NCBI GenBank assembly: GCA_945969495.1
Contig: CAMFOH010000009.1
Coordinates: 1-34,069 of the forward strand
Length of the DNA stretch: 34,069 nt
Source of the DNA: an uncultured Mollicutes bacterium
GTDB lineage: Bacteria > Bacillota_I > Bacilli_A > RF39 > UBA660
Reading direction: 5' to 3'
In this document: positions 9,082 through 18,775 of the stretch, one piece after another
How positions within the stretch are numbered: the first letter of the stretch is position 1
Layout of the letters: each line of letters starts with the position of its first letter
The notes under the pieces: generated by a model
The model's database searches: none
What the model saw: only the letters and a program-made list of their open reading frames with translations
What the model was told of the DNA's origin: nothing
Position numbers and translations under genes: made by a program

Positions 9082-10174
9082 TATTATCCCCCACTAATTT
9101 AACTAACTCATCATAAATCATTGAAGCACTATTTCTCACTTCAAATTTTTTTAAGTTCTTTTTTAAATTATTTGTAAAAAGCTTATCATTTAGTATTTTT
9201 TCAACCAATCTAAGAAGTATATCACCATTTAAATCTTTCTCTTGTATAATTAAAGCAGCATCTTTATCTACTAAATCCATAGCATTTTTATACTGATGGT
9301 TTTCGGTAACATACGGACTAGGAATTAAAATTGATGGAACGCAAAGTGAAGATATTTCACTTAAGGTAGATGCACCGGCACGTGATACTAAACAATCAGT
9401 TTTTTTTAGTAAACTTACCATATTATCAATGTAAGGAACTATTTTTATGTTACTTGTATACCTTGATTTTTTATACAAATTATAATAATTTTTGCCAGTA
9501 ACAAACATAACTTCATAATCTTTATTGTTAAATAAAGTAAGCATGCTCTTCATTTTTTCATTTATTGTCTTAGAGCCTAAAGAACCCATGACAATAAGAA
9601 CAAGTTTCTTATTTGATAAAAGATTGTAGTCTTCCTTTTTAGCAGGCAAAGCTTTTATAGCATTTTCACTACATGGGTTACCAGTGTATACAACTTTATT
9701 TTTATCTTCTATATTATTTATTGTACTTTTAAAAGAAACAAAGATCTTATCAGCAAAATTAGAAGCAAATTTATTAGTTACTCCAAACGAAGAATTTTGT
9801 TCATGAATACAACATTTTATCTTTAATTTATGAGCAGCATATATAACGGGAGCAGATACATATCCACCCACCCCAATAACTACATCTGGATTAAATTTTT
9901 TTATTATTTTTTTACATTTTGAAATTCCAGTTAAAAATAAATATGCACTTTTTAAGTTTTTAAGGCTTAAACTACGCCTTAAACCTTCTATTTTTATACC
10001 AACAAACTTGAAACCTTCTTTTGGCACAATATCCTTTTCCATTCTATTACTTGTCCCAATATAAAGTATTTCGGAATTACTATCTTTTTCTTTTATCTTT
10101 TTAGCAATGGCTAGTGCCGGATAAATATGGCCACCTGTACCACCTGCTGATATAATTACTCTCAAATGAATCAC
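9065..10174 (-). CDS. murG: UDP-GlcNAc:undecaprenyl-PP-MurNAc-pentapeptide GlcNAc transferase MurG
   Basis: ISAGGTGGHIYPALAIAKK, PDVVIGVGGYVSAPVIYAA, HEQNSSFGVTNK, SRAGASTLSE. Confidence 0.96.
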   Translation of the reverse strand: MIHLRVIISAGGTGGHIYPALAIAKKIKEKDSNSEILYIGTSNRMEKDIVPKEGFKFVGIKIEGLRRSLSLKNLKSAYLFLTGISKCKKIIKKFNPDVVIGVGGYVSAPVIYAAHKLKIKCCIHEQNSSFGVTNKFASNFADKIFVSFKSTINNIEDKNKVVYTGNPCSENAIKALPAKKEDYNLLSNKKLVLIVMGSLGSKTINEKMKSMLTLFNNKDYEVMFVTGKNYYNLYKKSRYTSNIKIVPYIDNMVSLLKKTDCLVSRAGASTLSEISSLCVPSILIPSPYVTENHQYKNAMDLVDKDAALIIQEKDLNGDILLRLVEKILNDKLFTNNLKKNLKKFEVRNSASMIYDELVKLVGDNNEKDN

Positions 10175-10255
10175 CTACTATTAAGTATTATATCATAATT
10201 ATATGATTTAGATATATTAAAAAGAAGAGGTTTTACAAATACATTAAATATGTAC

Positions 10256-10550
10256 AAAAAAATAACGATCCTGATAAAATCGTTATTTTTTTAGTTTACG
10301 AATGAAAAATCACTTTGAAATTAGGCAAACCCTAAATCATTTTTAAATATTATCAGTATTTAATGTGATATCTTATTCTCATGAGTTTCTTTCTCATTTA
10401 CAATTGTAAGGCCCAGATTCAAATAAGATTAGTTACATTAACTATTTTCTACTATCATACATCGATAGGCTATAAATATAAGATTATCATTTAGAAAGAA
10501 ACAAACTTTCTTTCTAAATACTTAATATTTATAACAACTTCCTCTAGGTT
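10256..10550 (-). ncRNA. Unidentified structured small RNA candidate (~295 nt) with its own promoter and terminator
   Basis: Minus-strand TTGACA-16-TACAAT with extended TG; nested helices 10489-10501/10507-10519, 10471-10482/10521-10533, 10370-10377/10422-10429, 10360-10366/10435-10441, 10321-10325/10331-10335; ends in stem 10261-10269/10279-10287 plus U tract; no coding frame recognised. Confidence 0.65.
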
Positions 10551-10556
10551 AACTTT

Positions 10557-10584
10557 ATTGTAACATTTTATTATTTTTTGTCAA
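10557..10584 (-). promoter_or_regulatory. Extended -10 sigma-A promoter for the RNA candidate
   Basis: TTGACA (10579-10584), 16 bp, TGT-TACAAT (-10 at 10557-10562). Confidence 0.7.
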
Positions 10585-10607
10585 GACTTTTTGCATTAAA
10601 ATATAAT
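10578..10607 (+). promoter_or_regulatory. Promoter for ftsW overlapping the divergent RNA promoter
   Basis: TTGTCA (10578-10583), 18 bp, TATAAT (10602-10607). Confidence 0.5.
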
Positions 10608-10704
10608 TTTATATAAAAACCAAGTGTAATAAAATGTACATGTTCTTTTTTTTTTAAATTAGAATAATCTTAAGTAGTAGTTATTCTAAGTGAGGCGATT
10701 TTTG

Positions 10705-11796
10705 TTGAAAAAAAAATTTGATACAACACTTCTTATAACCATAATATTAACTTGTATTTACGGAATAATTATGATTTACTCTGCTTCTAGTATTTGGGCA
10801 GAATATAAATTTAGCGATAAATTTCACTACGTTGTTATGCAAAGCATATTTTTCTTTGTTGGGCTTATTTTAATGATAATAGTAAGCAAAATACCATATA
10901 CATATTATTTAAAAAAATCAAATACCATTCTTTTTATTTGCTTATTGCTTTTAATATTAGTATTAATACCAGGTGTCGGAACAATAAGAAATGGTTCTCG
11001 TAGCTGGTTTGGAATTGGTGGATTAGGCATTCAACCAAGTGAGTTTATGAAGCTTTCTTTAATCATATTCACAAGTAAATACATTCATAATAATCCAAAA
11101 ACAATGAAGTCAATTATGAAAGGTGCTTTGCCCGTATTAATTGTTACCATGATATGCTTTGGACTTATTATGCTACAACCCGACTTTGGAACTGGCACTA
11201 TTTTAGTTATGACAATTATTGCTATGCTTTTTATTTCAGGGGTAAACTTTTCCTTTTTTATAAAAATTGGATTGCTCGGTATGATAGGAGTTGTCTTTCT
11301 TGTCTTAGCAGCTCCTTATCGTGTTAATCGTATAATATCATTTTTAAATCCTTGGAGTGATCCATTAGGAACAGGATTTCAAGCAATTCAATCCCTTTAT
11401 GCAATAGGCCCCGGAGGGCTATTTGGATTAGGGTTTGGTAATTCTATTCAAAAACACTTCTATTTGCCTGAGCCACAAACAGATTTTATTTTTTCAATTA
11501 TATCAGAGGAACTTGGAATATTAGGAATTATATCAGTTGCCTTACTTTTTTTAATAATAATATTAAGATGTATAAAAGTATCAATCAAGGCTCCAGATAC
11601 ATTTTCTAAGTTTTTAAGTTTTGGAATAATTTTTCAGCTTTCATTCCAAACGCTACTTAATCTTGCGGTTGTAGTAGGACTAATACCAGTAACTGGAGTT
11701 ACCTTACCATTTTTTAGTTATGGTGGTAGTAGTTTAATAATTACTTTAATATCGATGGGAATTATTTTGAATATTTCTAGGCATAAAGAAAACTAA
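10705..11796 (+). CDS. ftsW: FtsW/SpoVE SEDS-family glycosyltransferase, probable TTG start
   Basis: IYSASS, GSRSWFGIGGLGIQPSEFMKL, LQPDFGTGTILV, FSIISEELGILG, GVTLPFFSYGGSS; TTG at 10705 is better spaced from GTGAGGCG than the called GTG at 10690. Confidence 0.92.
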   Translation: MKKKFDTTLLITIILTCIYGIIMIYSASSIWAEYKFSDKFHYVVMQSIFFFVGLILMIIVSKIPYTYYLKKSNTILFICLLLLILVLIPGVGTIRNGSRSWFGIGGLGIQPSEFMKLSLIIFTSKYIHNNPKTMKSIMKGALPVLIVTMICFGLIMLQPDFGTGTILVMTIIAMLFISGVNFSFFIKIGLLGMIGVVFLVLAAPYRVNRIISFLNPWSDPLGTGFQAIQSLYAIGPGGLFGLGFGNSIQKHFYLPEPQTDFIFSIISEELGILGIISVALLFLIIILRCIKVSIKAPDTFSKFLSFGIIFQLSFQTLLNLAVVVGLIPVTGVTLPFFSYGGSSLIITLISMGIILNISRHKEN

Positions 11797-11802
11797 GTTA
11801 AT

Positions 11803-12315
11803 TTATACTATTTTAAAATATTCATCAATAACTTCTACCATTTCTTTAGTAATTCCTTCACTAACCGGGTAAAGTTTAGAATTATTTTTTATTATTTTTT
11901 TAACCTTTAATAGATTTATCCTTCTTAAAGTATAATTATGTTTAATTTCATCTTCGGTATAATCTGTTTTCGTTAAATCAGGTTCATCATTGATGTTTAC
12001 AATTATATAATATATTTTATTACATCTGTTTTTTCCAGAATTACAATAATTTTTAATGTAGTACTTAATCATCATAAAAGGTTTTAATTCTTTTTTAGTT
12101 ATCAAAATACCAGTTTATTCTTTTATCTTTCTTTTTAAAGTATCAGATATTGCTTCACCTTCTTCTAAATGACCACCGGGAAACTGATAAGTATTATTTG
12201 AATATCCTAATAGTATTTCGTTTTTATCATTTATGATTAAACCTTTTACTCGTATAACTTCCTCATTAATTTCATTTTTACTTAAATTATCTTCATTTAT
12301 AAATATTTCTTTCAT
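11803..12315 (-). pseudogene. NUDIX hydrolase interrupted by an in-frame TAA in the Nudix box
   Basis: ORFs 12115-12315 and 11803-12105 share one frame: ...QFPGGHLEEGEAISDTLKRKIKE-TAA-TGILITKKELKPF...; TAA at 12115-12117 sits at a conserved Glu. Confidence 0.8.
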
Positions 12316-12342
12316 TATGTATCACCTAGACGATTATATCAT

Positions 12343-12437
12343 AAAAAAGAATAAGAAACTATTGAAGCTGATAACAAAAAGCAAGCACATTCTCTATGTT
12401 TACTTTCATATTACAACTTTAGTAACTTATTCTTTTT
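12343..12437. repeat. ~95-nt long imperfect inverted repeat (terminator, sRNA or MITE-like)
   Basis: 12-bp outer stem AAAAAGAATAAG/CTTATTCTTTTT enclosing further short helices. Confidence 0.5.
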
Positions 12438-12450
12438 ATAATTAATAACT

Positions 12451-13452
12451 TTATAACCATGCTCCATATACTAATGCAGCAGTACCTAATATTAAACCTG
12501 CTATCCAAAATAATTTAACAATATCCTGCTCTTTCCAACCTAGTTTTTCAAAATTATGATGAAGTGGAGTCATTAAAAATATCTTCTTTTTGAAAACTAA
12601 AACCGAAAATACTTGTATAATAACAGATAATGTTTCAATCACAAAAACACCCATAATAACTGCAAAAGTAATTTCATGTCTTGTTAGTATAGCAATAGAT
12701 GCTAAAACGCCGCCTAATGCTAAAGAACCCGTATCTCCCATAAATACTTTAGCAGGATGAGTATTATAAACTAAAAAACCTAAAATACAACCTGCTAATA
12801 TAAAACAGAATATTGCTATGTCTTGGTAACCTAAAAGCCAATTTGTACTCCATGTAATTACACCAAGTACAAGTGTAGCAATAAATGACAAACCACCAGC
12901 CAAACCGTCTAGACCGTCGGTTATATTAACAGCGTTAGAAGATGCAACAAGCATAAACAAAATAAAGAATCCATAAAGCCATCCTATATCCACTTTTAAG
13001 TTAAAAGCATGGAACCATAATAATGGTTCTGAACCACTTTTCATGTATATGTAGAAAAATACAATAGCAATCAAAACCTGACCAAATAATTTTTGTATCT
13101 CAGTTAAACCTTCGTTTTTCTTATGCTTTAACTTCATAACGTCATCAATACCACCTAATATTGCATAAGCAACAAACACAAATAAAACTATAAGTAAATT
13201 ACTATTAACATTTATTTTTTTAGTAAAATACATTATTAGAATAGTTATGAAGGTTGGAATAATAAATATTAAACCTCCCATTGTTGGTACACCATTTTTC
13301 TTTTTATGATTTTCTCCAACAAAAACACTTATTCTTTGACCAACGTTCATCTTTTTAAGAAATGGTATCAAAAAGTACCCAGTTATCGTTGAAATTATAA
13401 AACCAATCATAAGTGCTAAAACAGACTTTGTTAATATAAACACTAAATTCAC
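12451..13452 (-). CDS. mraY: Phospho-MurNAc-pentapeptide transferase MraY
   Basis: KKNGVPTMGGLIFI, NAVNITDGLDGLAGG, VFMGDTGSLALGG, MTPLHHNFEKLGWKE. Confidence 0.97.
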   Translation of the reverse strand: MNLVFILTKSVLALMIGFIISTITGYFLIPFLKKMNVGQRISVFVGENHKKKNGVPTMGGLIFIIPTFITILIMYFTKKINVNSNLLIVLFVFVAYAILGGIDDVMKLKHKKNEGLTEIQKLFGQVLIAIVFFYIYMKSGSEPLLWFHAFNLKVDIGWLYGFFILFMLVASSNAVNITDGLDGLAGGLSFIATLVLGVITWSTNWLLGYQDIAIFCFILAGCILGFLVYNTHPAKVFMGDTGSLALGGVLASIAILTRHEITFAVIMGVFVIETLSVIIQVFSVLVFKKKIFLMTPLHHNFEKLGWKEQDIVKLFWIAGLILGTAALVYGAWL

Positions 13453-13531
13453 CTCTTTACATACGATTATAATTATACTATATATTTTTCTTTTTTTATA
13501 GTTTTTTTATACCTGGTTGATATTTATTTTA

Positions 13532-15448
13532 CTAATTACCAAGCATAAGTCTTACTACTGAAGTTTCTTCTAACCTAGTTCCTGCTTCTGGAGATTGATC
13601 TATAACAATATTTCCACTACCACTATATTCAATATTATATTTTGATAATATTTTTGATGCTTCTTTAGGTGTTTTACCCACTACGTTTTCTACTGTATAA
13701 TATTTTTTATCATTCCAATTATATTTTTTTTCTGTATTAACTTTTCTTTTTTCTATTTTCAAAATATCAATTGCATCAAGTAAAATTGATTTAGCAACAG
13801 GAGCTGATACAACACCACCATACTGAACTACCCTTTTAGGATTATTAATAGCTACATAAACTACTATTTGTGGATCATCAGCTGGTAAAAAACCAATGAA
13901 TGATAAAATGTAATTTCCAACTAAGTAAGCTCCATTTTCAACTTTTTGGGCAGTACCTGTTTTACCACCTACACGATAACCTTCTATATAGGCATTTTTA
14001 CCACTACCATTAGTGACAACGCTTTCTAAAGCACGTCTTACTTCTCTTGAAGTTTCATCACTAATTACTTGCCTTACCTTAACTTTAGTATTTTCTTTAA
14101 TAACAGAATTTGTTTCTGGATCATTTAAACTCTTAACAATGTATGGTTTATATAAAATGCCTCCATTAATAGCGGCAGATACTGCGGTTATTTGTTGTAT
14201 AGGAGTTACCGATACACCTTGTCCAAAAGCTGTTGTAGCAAGTTCTACTGGCCCTACTTTATCCAAATTAAATATTATACCTTCTGCTTCACCATTTAAG
14301 TCAACTTTAGTTTTCTTCCCAAAACCAAACTTATCAATATAATCAAATAACTTTTCTTTACCTAATCTATTTCCAAGTTCAACAAATCCAGGGTTACAAG
14401 AGTTTTCTACTACTTGTAAAAACGTTTGTGCACCATGGCCGCCTGCCTTCCAACATTTTATCTTAGCATTAGCTACCTTAACACTACCAGCATCATAAAA
14501 AGTATCATTATCTAAATCCACTAACCCCTCATTTAACGCAGATGCAAGAGTTATTATTTTGAACGTAGAACCAGGTTCATAAGTAGCCCAAATAGGTAGG
14601 TTTCTGTTTAAAGTTTCTATATCATAATTTTGATAATTAACCGCATCAAAATTAGGTCTAGATGAAATAGCTAGTATTTCACCTGTATTAGGATCCATTG
14701 CAATAGCAAGTGCTGTTTCAGGGCTATATTTAGTCATAACATTATCAAGTTCTCTTTCGACACTTGCTTGTATTTTTTGATTTATAGTTAAAGTTATGTT
14801 AACACCATTAGATGGTGCCTGATAAACTTGTGATAAATTTAATTTATTTCCTTTTGCGTCAGAAAAATATTTTATAGCACCATATTCACCAGTTAAATAA
14901 TCATCATACTCTAATTCTATCCCTGATAATCCTTGGTTATCAATTCCAACAAAACCCAAGGTATGAGATAACATTGAGCCATACGGATAGCTTCTTTTTG
15001 ATTCTCTTACTAAATACACGCCTTCTATATTTAATTTTTCTATTTTTTCAGCTACCGAATAATCAAGTCTTCTACCAAATGGATGTACCCTTTCAATACT
15101 AGTATTTTTATAAACATGCTCACTCATCGTATCATAAGATACATTTAATATATCAGCTAACTTTTCGGTAGCATATTTTTTATCTTTTATTTGGCTTGGA
15201 ATTAACACTAATGAAGTAGTAGTTACATTATCTGCAAGTACAACCCCATTACGATCATAAATTTTACCTCTATCAGCCTCTATTGGCAAATTACGACTCC
15301 ATAAATCAGAAGCTAATTTATTTAGTTTACCATACTCGAAAACCTGAATATAAAATACCTTAAGTATTACTATTATAAATATTATAAAAACACCAATTAC
15401 AAAAATTTTTAGTCTTTCATCTACTTTTTTATCATTCAAGTTTATCAC
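13532..15448 (-). CDS. Class B PBP of FtsI/SpoVD type with one PASTA domain
   Basis: EADRGKIYDRNG, PGSTFKIIT (SxxK), ENSCNPGF (SxN), GKTGTAQ (KTG), C-terminal PASTA YYTVENVVGKTPKEASKIL. Confidence 0.92.
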   Translation of the reverse strand: MINLNDKKVDERLKIFVIGVFIIFIIVILKVFYIQVFEYGKLNKLASDLWSRNLPIEADRGKIYDRNGVVLADNVTTTSLVLIPSQIKDKKYATEKLADILNVSYDTMSEHVYKNTSIERVHPFGRRLDYSVAEKIEKLNIEGVYLVRESKRSYPYGSMLSHTLGFVGIDNQGLSGIELEYDDYLTGEYGAIKYFSDAKGNKLNLSQVYQAPSNGVNITLTINQKIQASVERELDNVMTKYSPETALAIAMDPNTGEILAISSRPNFDAVNYQNYDIETLNRNLPIWATYEPGSTFKIITLASALNEGLVDLDNDTFYDAGSVKVANAKIKCWKAGGHGAQTFLQVVENSCNPGFVELGNRLGKEKLFDYIDKFGFGKKTKVDLNGEAEGIIFNLDKVGPVELATTAFGQGVSVTPIQQITAVSAAINGGILYKPYIVKSLNDPETNSVIKENTKVKVRQVISDETSREVRRALESVVTNGSGKNAYIEGYRVGGKTGTAQKVENGAYLVGNYILSFIGFLPADDPQIVVYVAINNPKRVVQYGGVVSAPVAKSILLDAIDILKIEKRKVNTEKKYNWNDKKYYTVENVVGKTPKEASKILSKYNIEYSGSGNIVIDQSPEAGTRLEETSVVRLMLGN

Positions 15449-15470
15449 CCGTAATAATTGTATGAAAAAA

Positions 15471-15487
15471 GAACATATAACATGTTC
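15471..15487 (-). terminator. Terminator after the acyl-CoA synthetase gene
   Basis: GAACATGTTATATGTTC followed by TTTTTT on the minus strand. Confidence 0.65.
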
Positions 15488-15497
15488 TTTTTACTTT

Positions 15498-17222
15498 TTA
15501 TTTTTTATTTTTATTTTTTTCTTTTTCTTCTTCCTCAAGCTTTCTATAAGCAACCTTACCAACTAAGGTCTTTGGAAGAGAATCCCTAAACTCTATTTCG
15601 TAAGGTAAAGAATATTTAGCAAGATTCTTAGCACAATGATCATATATTTCGTTTCTTATCGTTTCATTAGCTTCAACATCATTTTTTAAAACTACGAATG
15701 CTTTTGCTACCTGAACCTTATAAGGATGATCAACACCTATTACACATGACATTAAAACAAAAGGTAATTCGTCAATTATATTTTCTATTCTCTGAGGATA
15801 TAAGTTATACCCAGAAGATATTATTACTCTTTTTAAACGTTGTTTAAAATAAACATAACCTTTACTATCCATGTAACCTAAATCTCCTGTATGTAACCAA
15901 ACCATTCCATCTTTATGTTTTTTTAAAGTTTCATTTGTTTCCTTTTCATTATTTAAATAACCTTTCATAACGGTTGGTCCTGTTAAAACAATTTCTCCTT
16001 CCTCTCCATATAAAGCCTCATCCATTGTTCCTGGTTTAACAATTTTATAATAAGTATCTGGATAAGGTATACCAATACTACCTTCTTTATATGTATCAAG
16101 TGGTGTTAAACAACTTCCTGTAACACACTCGGTTAATCCATAACCCTCTCTTACCTGAATGTTAGCACCATGTTCTTTTAAGAATTTATCAACTTTTTTC
16201 TTTAGACTTACTGATAAAGAATCTCCACCAGAAATAGCACACTTAATGTATGATAAATCTTCTTTTTCAAGGTTCTTATTTTTTAACAATGCCTCGTATA
16301 AAGTTGGTACTCCAGCAATTACGTTAGGACGATATTTTTTAAGAAGCTTATCAAATGTTTTTGCACTAAATTGTGGCAAAATTACCGCTGTCATACCAAA
16401 TGTTAATACGGTATGAATACATATTCCAAGCCCAAATCCATGAAATACTGGCATAATTGAAAGAACCCTCATTCCTGGCTTTAAACAAGCACAAGCTTCG
16501 TAACTTTGCATCGCTAAAGCATTAAAATTAAGGTTAGTTAAAACTATACCCTTAGAAGTACCAGTAGTTCCTCCACTATATAAGATAGCAGCATCATAAC
16601 TACCATCTAACTTAGCATCAGTTTCTTTATCATATTCTTTTGCTTTTTCGATAAATGTTTTCCAATAAATTACATCTTCACTTTCTATAGGTCTTTCTAC
16701 TTTTTTACCTTGAGTTACATAATAACCAAGTCCTAATAAAGTAGGCATAGAATCTTTTACAGATACTAAAACCGTTTTCTTAACCTTAGTTTTAGGTAAC
16801 ACGTTTTTTAACTTTAACCAAGCAAGATCTATTGAAATTACCATTTTACTTTTTGATAAATCCAGATAATACTTAATTTCGTTTTCCGCAGATAATGGAT
16901 GAATCATGTTAGCTACTGCACCTATTTTATTTATTGCATAAAAAGACACTATTGCTTCAGGTGTATTTGGCATGCAAATAGTTACCTTATCTTTCTTTTT
17001 AATTCCATATACTCTTAATGCTTTTGCACACTCATCAATATCCTTTAATAATTTTTTAAAACTAGCTTTATTTCCAAAATAATTATAAGCAATATAATTT
17101 GGGTATTTATTACAAGTTATTTTTAATTGTTCATATAAAGAATGATTGGGATAATCAAGATGTGGTCTTATTCCCTTATATAAATCATACCATGGAGTTT
17201 TTACTTCTGTTTTATTTTTCAT
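15498..17222 (-). CDS. AMP-binding acyl-CoA/acyl-ACP synthetase
   Basis: AILYSGGTTGTSKGIVLTN, GYGLTE, WLHTGDLGYMD, KRVIISSGYNLYPQRIE, PKTLVGKVAYRKL. Confidence 0.9.
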   Translation of the reverse strand: MKNKTEVKTPWYDLYKGIRPHLDYPNHSLYEQLKITCNKYPNYIAYNYFGNKASFKKLLKDIDECAKALRVYGIKKKDKVTICMPNTPEAIVSFYAINKIGAVANMIHPLSAENEIKYYLDLSKSKMVISIDLAWLKLKNVLPKTKVKKTVLVSVKDSMPTLLGLGYYVTQGKKVERPIESEDVIYWKTFIEKAKEYDKETDAKLDGSYDAAILYSGGTTGTSKGIVLTNLNFNALAMQSYEACACLKPGMRVLSIMPVFHGFGLGICIHTVLTFGMTAVILPQFSAKTFDKLLKKYRPNVIAGVPTLYEALLKNKNLEKEDLSYIKCAISGGDSLSVSLKKKVDKFLKEHGANIQVREGYGLTECVTGSCLTPLDTYKEGSIGIPYPDTYYKIVKPGTMDEALYGEEGEIVLTGPTVMKGYLNNEKETNETLKKHKDGMVWLHTGDLGYMDSKGYVYFKQRLKRVIISSGYNLYPQRIENIIDELPFVLMSCVIGVDHPYKVQVAKAFVVLKNDVEANETIRNEIYDHCAKNLAKYSLPYEIEFRDSLPKTLVGKVAYRKLEEEEKEKNKNKK

Positions 17223-18097
17223 TATTTTACCTCTTTCATAATTTTATTTATTAATTCTTTATTATTATAAATTAAAACGGCTTTAGGAATAAGTTTTATG
17301 TTAAACTTATTGTCTATCATTATCTCTCCATCTACGTTACATACGAGATCATGATCACATTTAAACTTTATTTTAGTAGCTTTGCTTTTTACTACTTCTT
17401 TTAAAGATTCATGCGTTCCTTTTTTTAATTTATTAATTAAAAATGGAATTATTGGTTTATGTATTTTATTTACAAAATAAACATCAAAATACCCATCACT
17501 TAAAAGTGCTTCAGGAGCTATTTTATAACCTCCACCATACATTTTTCCATTACATATAGTAAGCAATGTGCATTTTCCTTTTGAAGAATTATTATCAACC
17601 GTAAATTCTATATTCTTAAATTTATATTTAAAAAAAGTGTATATTATACTGGCATTATAAATCTGAGAAGGGGGTATTTTAAGTTTTTTCATAACCTCAG
17701 CATTCTTTGCAACTTCTGCGTCAATACCAATACTTACAACGTTAATAAAGTATTTTTTATTTACCTTTCCAACGTCAATAAGTGGCATTTCATCATCTAT
17801 TTTAACAAGGGTTTTATAAAAGTCATTGCCTGACCCAGCGGGAATAATTGATAATATGTTTTTAGTACCAACGATTCCATTTAAAACTTCGTTTAAGGTT
17901 CCATCACCACCAACACTATATATAATGTTTTTACTACCTTTTATACTTTTTGTAATTTTAGTAGCATCACCCGGAGCATTAGTATAATAAATTTGGTAAT
18001 CCAATTTTTCTTCTTCGCAAACTTTTTTTATCCCAATTACTACTTTACAAGCCCGCCCTTTACCAGAAATAGGATTTACAATAAAAATATGTTTCAT
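17222..18097 (-). CDS. Diacylglycerol/lipid kinase (DagK/YegS family)
   Basis: FIVNPISGKGRA, YSVGGDGTLNEVLNGI, IPAGSGNDFYKTL. Confidence 0.9.
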   Translation of the reverse strand: MKHIFIVNPISGKGRACKVVIGIKKVCEEEKLDYQIYYTNAPGDATKITKSIKGSKNIIYSVGGDGTLNEVLNGIVGTKNILSIIPAGSGNDFYKTLVKIDDEMPLIDVGKVNKKYFINVVSIGIDAEVAKNAEVMKKLKIPPSQIYNASIIYTFFKYKFKNIEFTVDNNSSKGKCTLLTICNGKMYGGGYKIAPEALLSDGYFDVYFVNKIHKPIIPFLINKLKKGTHESLKEVVKSKATKIKFKCDHDLVCNVDGEIMIDNKFNIKLIPKAVLIYNNKELINKIMKEVK

Positions 18098-18672
18098 TTT
18101 AAATCACCACCAATAAGATTATAAATTTTATCTTGAAGTTTATTATTTGCAACTTCAATACTATCATTACCAACCTTATATGGTTTTCCTATAGTAATGG
18201 TAAGACTTTTTCTAAATATTTTATATTCCCCAGTTATTGCAAAAGGTACTATCAAACTATTAGTGTTTTTTGCAAATGAAACAGCACCTTTTTTAAATGG
18301 TAATAATCTATCTTCCGTTCGATTTCTAGTCCCTTCTGGAAAAATTCCAATTACACCACCGTTATTTAACATTTTTTCAGCTTCGCCAATGGTTCTTTTA
18401 TTCTTATTATGCTTATCAACCGGAAGCGTACCAACTAAATCAAAAAAGATAAAATTAATGCCTCTATACAATTCTTTTTTTGCGAGAAAATGAATAGTTC
18501 TTTTTGTGCACACACCAATTGATATCGGATCTAATGCATGCCTATGATTTCCAGCCAAAATGATTGAACCAGTCTTTGGAATTAACTCTTTATTAATAAT
18601 TTTAGGCCTATATACAATCTTAAATAAAACCGTAAATATTGGCCTTAGTATAGGATATAAATTACAACTCAT
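18094..18672 (-). CDS. plsC: 1-acyl-sn-glycerol-3-phosphate acyltransferase (PlsC family)
   Basis: AGNHRHALDPI (NHxxxxD), GVIGIFPEGTRNR; 4-nt overlap with the kinase; start refined using SD AGGTG. Confidence 0.85.
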   Translation of the reverse strand: MSCNLYPILRPIFTVLFKIVYRPKIINKELIPKTGSIILAGNHRHALDPISIGVCTKRTIHFLAKKELYRGINFIFFDLVGTLPVDKHNKNKRTIGEAEKMLNNGGVIGIFPEGTRNRTEDRLLPFKKGAVSFAKNTNSLIVPFAITGEYKIFRKSLTITIGKPYKVGNDSIEVANNKLQDKIYNLIGGDLK

Positions 18673-18775
18673 AACAAGACACCTCATCATAAGACGATTA
18701 TAACATAATACATAAAAAAAATATATTAGTATTAACAATATATTCATAATATTTAATTAATTAAACTATTAAAAA

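Noticed and set aside
10256-10550. RNase P RNA, tmRNA, SRP RNA or T-box identity for the structured RNA
   Set aside because: No GAGGAAAGUCC/ACAGAA pair, no tag-peptide frame with CCA-type end, no GGAAGGAAGCAGC and no T-box AGGGUGGNACCGCG were found; left unidentified.
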